From Calditrichota bacterium (lineage in GTDB: Bacteria > Calditrichota > Calditrichia > RBG-13-44-9 > J075): 9,376 bases of DNA. The stretch's first letter is position 1. Each line of letters starts with the position of its first letter. The position numbers and the translations under genes are program-made. The DNA is taken from the NCBI GenBank assembly GCA_024275555.1, contig JAJRYW010000513.1, positions 1 to 9,376 on the forward strand, written 5' to 3'. Positions 7,485-9,376 of the stretch are shown piece by piece. The notes beneath the pieces are model-generated. The model had not been told where the DNA came from, made no database searches, and was given only the letters and a program-made list of their open reading frames with translations.

Positions 7485-7528
7485 CATCCCCGGGAGCCGC
7501 TCTACCCGGCGGCGCAGCCTCCCGGATG
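7485..7528. repeat. Nested inverted repeat between the cyclase gene and pepD
   Basis: CCGGGAG (7490-7496) pairs perfectly with CTCCCGG (7519-7525). CAT (7485-7487) with ATG (7526-7528) extends the stem across a 2-base bulge. Inside, CCGC (7497-7500) pairs with GCGG (7509-7512). The hairpin is GC-rich but no T-run follows on either strand, so it is not a standard intrinsic terminator. It could stall or stabilise mRNA, or lie in the pepD leader. The rest of the 206-base gap (7417-7622) shows no convincing gene or promoter. Confidence 0.5.
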
Positions 7529-7610
7529 GATTGTAATAAAAGCCTTGCATCACACCGGCGCAGTGGTTTATTTCCAATCGCTTTCAGCTATCTGCAATCT
7601 TATAAACCGG

Positions 7611-7616
7611 AAGGAG
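7611..7616 (+). promoter_or_regulatory. Ribosome binding site deciding the pepD start
   Basis: AAGGAG (7611-7616) stands 6 bases before the ATG at 7623. It excludes the upstream in-frame start at 7545, which would add 26 residues with no family resemblance. Confidence 0.85.
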
Positions 7617-7622
7617 TTCTCG

Positions 7623-9086
7623 ATGAAAGATGCCATTCAGGGGTTAGAGCCTCAACTGTTGTGGGAACATTTTTACCAAATCAGCCAAATTCCGCGCTGC
7701 TCCAAGCACGAGGAGAAAGTGCGCCAATACATCATTGAAGCGGCGGAGCGCAACGGCCTGGAATACAAGCTCGATACCGTACAGAGTGTAGCCGTCAAAA
7801 AAGCGGCGACGCCCGGCATGGAAGACAAACCGATTGTGGTCTTACAAAGCCACCTGGACATGGTCTGCGAGAAGAACAAAGACACCGTCCATGATTTCAG
7901 CAAGGACCCCATCCGCCTGGTGCGGGACGGCGATTGGATTTCCGCCGACGGGACCACCCTGGGAGCAGACAACGGCATTGGCGTTGCCGCCGCCCTGGCA
8001 GTGATGGAAAGTAAAAACCTCCAGCACGGCCCCCTGGAGTTTCTGTTTACTATTGATGAGGAAACCGGCCTGACCGGCGCCACCGAACTCGGCGAGGATA
8101 TGCTGGAAGGACGTATTCTGCTCAACATGGACTCGGAAGAGGACGGCGCTGTCTACATCGGCTGCGCCGGGGGCAAGGACACCGAACTTTTTTTGAAAAT
8201 GGAAAGCGAGCCGGTTCCCGGCGGCTACAAAGTGGTGCGGGTGCGGGTCGGCGGACTGCAAGGCGGGCACTCCGGACTGCAAATCAGCGAAGGCCTCGGC
8301 AACGCCGTCAAACTGCTGGGAAGATTTCTCTGGAAACACGCCGACGCCTTCAGCCTGCGCCTGATGCACATCGACGGCGGCAGCAAGCACAACGCCATTC
8401 CCCGGGAGTGCGACGCCATTGTAGCGCTCCCGGCGGACCAGGTAGAGGCGCTCATCGCCGCCGCGCAGGAATATGACGCCATCTACAAAGAGGAACTGAA
8501 ATTGAGCGACGCCGGCGTCTTTGTACGGGTTGACCAGGATGGATTTGACCAGGGCGGCCCGATGTTCAGCAGCAATCTCCAATCCCGCTGCCTGAACATG
8601 CTCTACGCCATTCCCCACGGGGTGCAGGCCATGAGCCAGGCCGTGCCGGGATTGGTGGAAACCTCCACCAACATGGCCGTGATTAAAACCAACGAAGAGC
8701 ATGTCAGTTTTCTGACCAGCCAGCGCAGTTCGGTAAACAGCGCCTTGACAGACCTGGCCGACATGGTCGCCGCCGTGGGCAACCTGGCCGGGGCGGAGGT
8801 TCACCAGGGCAACGGATACCCGGCCTGGCAGCCCAACCCGGACTCCCCGACACTGAAAGTAGCCGAAAAAATCCACGAAGAGTTGTTTGGCAAGAAACCG
8901 GAAGTCAAAGCCATTCACGCCGGCCTGGAATGCGGGATCATCGGGGATAAATTTCCCGGAATGGATATGATCTCCTTTGGCCCGACCATCTTAGGCGCGC
9001 ACTCTCCCGATGAACGGGTGCAGATTTCCACCGTGGAGAAATTCTGGCGTTTTCTGCTGGCGATTCTGAAAAATATCGGTAATTGA
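7623..9086 (+). CDS. pepD: Aminoacyl-histidine dipeptidase (peptidase D, M20 family)
   Basis: A 487-residue cytosolic di-zinc dipeptidase of the M20 family, close to the ~485 residues usual for PepD. The family cleaves Xaa-His dipeptides such as carnosine and other unblocked dipeptides. Metal and catalytic motifs are complete: QSHLDMV with H77 and D79, GADNGIG with bridging D116, DEETGLTG with catalytic E146 and metal ligand E147, NMDSEEDG with D170, and GAHSPDE with H460. The dimerisation/lid domain carries GGHSG and a DGGSKHNAIP segment. The C-terminal block with HAGLECGIIG is also characteristic. The chosen ATG has a near-consensus Shine-Dalgarno and gives an N-terminus (EPQLLWEHFYQISQIPR) that begins where the family does. 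The gene is separated from the cyclase by 206 bases and is probably transcribed on its own. A palindromic repeat begins 7 bases after the stop codon. Substrate range is inferred from the family. Confidence 0.96.
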   Translation: MKDAIQGLEPQLLWEHFYQISQIPRCSKHEEKVRQYIIEAAERNGLEYKLDTVQSVAVKKAATPGMEDKPIVVLQSHLDMVCEKNKDTVHDFSKDPIRLVRDGDWISADGTTLGADNGIGVAAALAVMESKNLQHGPLEFLFTIDEETGLTGATELGEDMLEGRILLNMDSEEDGAVYIGCAGGKDTELFLKMESEPVPGGYKVVRVRVGGLQGGHSGLQISEGLGNAVKLLGRFLWKHADAFSLRLMHIDGGSKHNAIPRECDAIVALPADQVEALIAAAQEYDAIYKEELKLSDAGVFVRVDQDGFDQGGPMFSSNLQSRCLNMLYAIPHGVQAMSQAVPGLVETSTNMAVIKTNEEHVSFLTSQRSSVNSALTDLADMVAAVGNLAGAEVHQGNGYPAWQPNPDSPTLKVAEKIHEELFGKKPEVKAIHAGLECGIIGDKFPGMDMISFGPTILGAHSPDERVQISTVEKFWRFLLAILKNIGN

Positions 9087-9093
9087 AACTCAA

Positions 9094-9233
9094 TGTCATT
9101 CCCTGCCTTAGGCAGACAGGCGAACCCGGGGATGGGTGAGTAATCTGGCGGCAGGAAGAACACTGTGGAGCGTAAAAACTCCGGCAGCCCCCAGATCTCT
9201 CTCCCGGCCAACCGGGATTGAAATGACTTGGGG
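9094..9233. repeat. Palindromic intergenic repeat, copy 1 (diverged)
   Basis: A 140-base element starting just after the pepD stop. Its ends, GTCATT (9095-9100) and AATGAC (9222-9227), are inverted. An inner pair, ATCTGG with CCAGAT, and an innermost GGAG/CTCC remain from a nested palindrome seen more cleanly in copy 2. The left arm holds an extra small palindrome, CTGCCT-T-AGGCAG (9103-9115), absent from copy 2. Shared with copy 2 are GATGGGTGAG, TGTGGAGCG, ACTCCGGCAGCCC and the right end GAAATGACTTGGGG. No transposase is present. It resembles non-autonomous, REP/MITE-like intergenic repeats. Confidence 0.75.
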
Positions 9234-9249
9234 AGGTATTCTTTTAGTT

Positions 9250-9362
9250 TGTCATTTCGAACCCAGGGATGGGTGAGAAATCTGTAGGCAGATAAAACAA
9301 TGTGGAGCGCAAAAAACTCCGGCAGCCCACAGATTTCTCTCTTCGTTCGAAATGACTTGGGG
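9250..9362. repeat. Palindromic intergenic repeat, copy 2 (well-preserved stem)
   Basis: A 113-base element with three nested inverted pairs. The terminal pair is GTCATTTCGAAC (9251-9262) with GTTCGAAATGAC (9345-9356), 12 bp perfect. The middle pair is GAGAAATCTGT (9275-9285) with ACAGATTTCTC (9329-9339), 11 bp perfect. The centre is GGAG (9304-9307) with CTCC (9317-9320). It is in the same orientation as copy 1 with 16 bases between them. It could form a long cruciform or RNA hairpin and may be a mobile repeat family. Open reading frames through it are by-products of the repeat. Confidence 0.8.
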
Positions 9363-9376
9363 GTACGGAGCACGTC

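Noticed and set aside
7545..7622. In-frame N-terminal extension of pepD
   Set aside because: The near-consensus AAGGAG at 7611-7616 lies inside the extension and serves the ATG at 7623, where family similarity begins.
7526..7738. A 70-residue plus-strand frame starting in the pepD upstream gap
   Set aside because: It runs into pepD in another frame, lacks a ribosome binding site and resembles no known protein.
7842..8918. A 358-residue minus-strand open frame antisense to pepD
   Set aside because: It lies fully inside the well-supported pepD gene. Its composition mirrors the complementary strand of GC-rich coding sequence, with no recognisable motif.
8915..9373. A 152-residue minus-strand open frame overlapping the pepD 3' end and the repeats
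   Set aside because: Its N-terminal part is a translation of the two palindromic repeats, visible as two similar peptide blocks, and the rest is antisense to pepD. It has no recognisable domain. Such frames are common artefacts of repeats.

Overview
The window holds five protein-coding genes: one on the minus strand at the left edge and four on the plus strand. They are bacterial, with Shine-Dalgarno sites of the AAGGAG/GGAG type and intrinsic terminators. Gene content (soluble multi-domain hybrid histidine kinases, a MobA-type enzyme, PepD) and the two TGTCATT...AATGAC intergenic elements suggest an uncultured bacterium, perhaps of the Calditrichota/KSB1 or a related FCB lineage. The taxon is a low-confidence impression; no rRNA or other taxonomic marker is present.

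Layout. Positions 24-692 (minus) encode a MobA-like molybdenum cofactor guanylyltransferase. A 269-base AT-rich divergent region (693-961) follows. It contains a plus-strand terminator-like hairpin (840-874) with no plus-strand gene before it, a 6-bp inverted repeat (885-910) and a possible promoter. Positions 962-4282 encode a 1106-residue hybrid histidine kinase: pseudo-receiver, GAF, PAS, GAF, PAS, HisKA, HATPase, receiver. A 179-base gap with a weak terminator separates it from a second, paralogous 767-residue hybrid kinase (4462-6765): pseudo-receiver, PAS, PAS, HisKA, HATPase, receiver. Fifteen bases later comes a metal-dependent cyclase/kynurenine-formamidase family hydrolase (6781-7416). 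After a 206-base gap with a strong inverted repeat comes an aminoacyl-histidine dipeptidase, pepD (7623-9086). The last 290 bases carry two diverged copies of a palindromic intergenic repeat.

How the genes work together. Both kinases lack visible membrane segments, carry sensory GAF/PAS modules and end in an intact receiver, but no DNA-binding regulator or HPt protein is encoded nearby, so their output partner lies elsewhere. Both start with a receiver-like domain that has lost phosphorylation residues. The second kinase and the cyclase are close enough to be co-transcribed. mobA and pepD look like ordinary metabolic neighbours with no evident link to the kinases. I found no defence system, CRISPR array, tRNA, rRNA or insertion sequence. 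The most unusual material is the terminator-ended leader or small RNA candidate before the first kinase, the paired pseudo-receivers, and the palindromic repeats.
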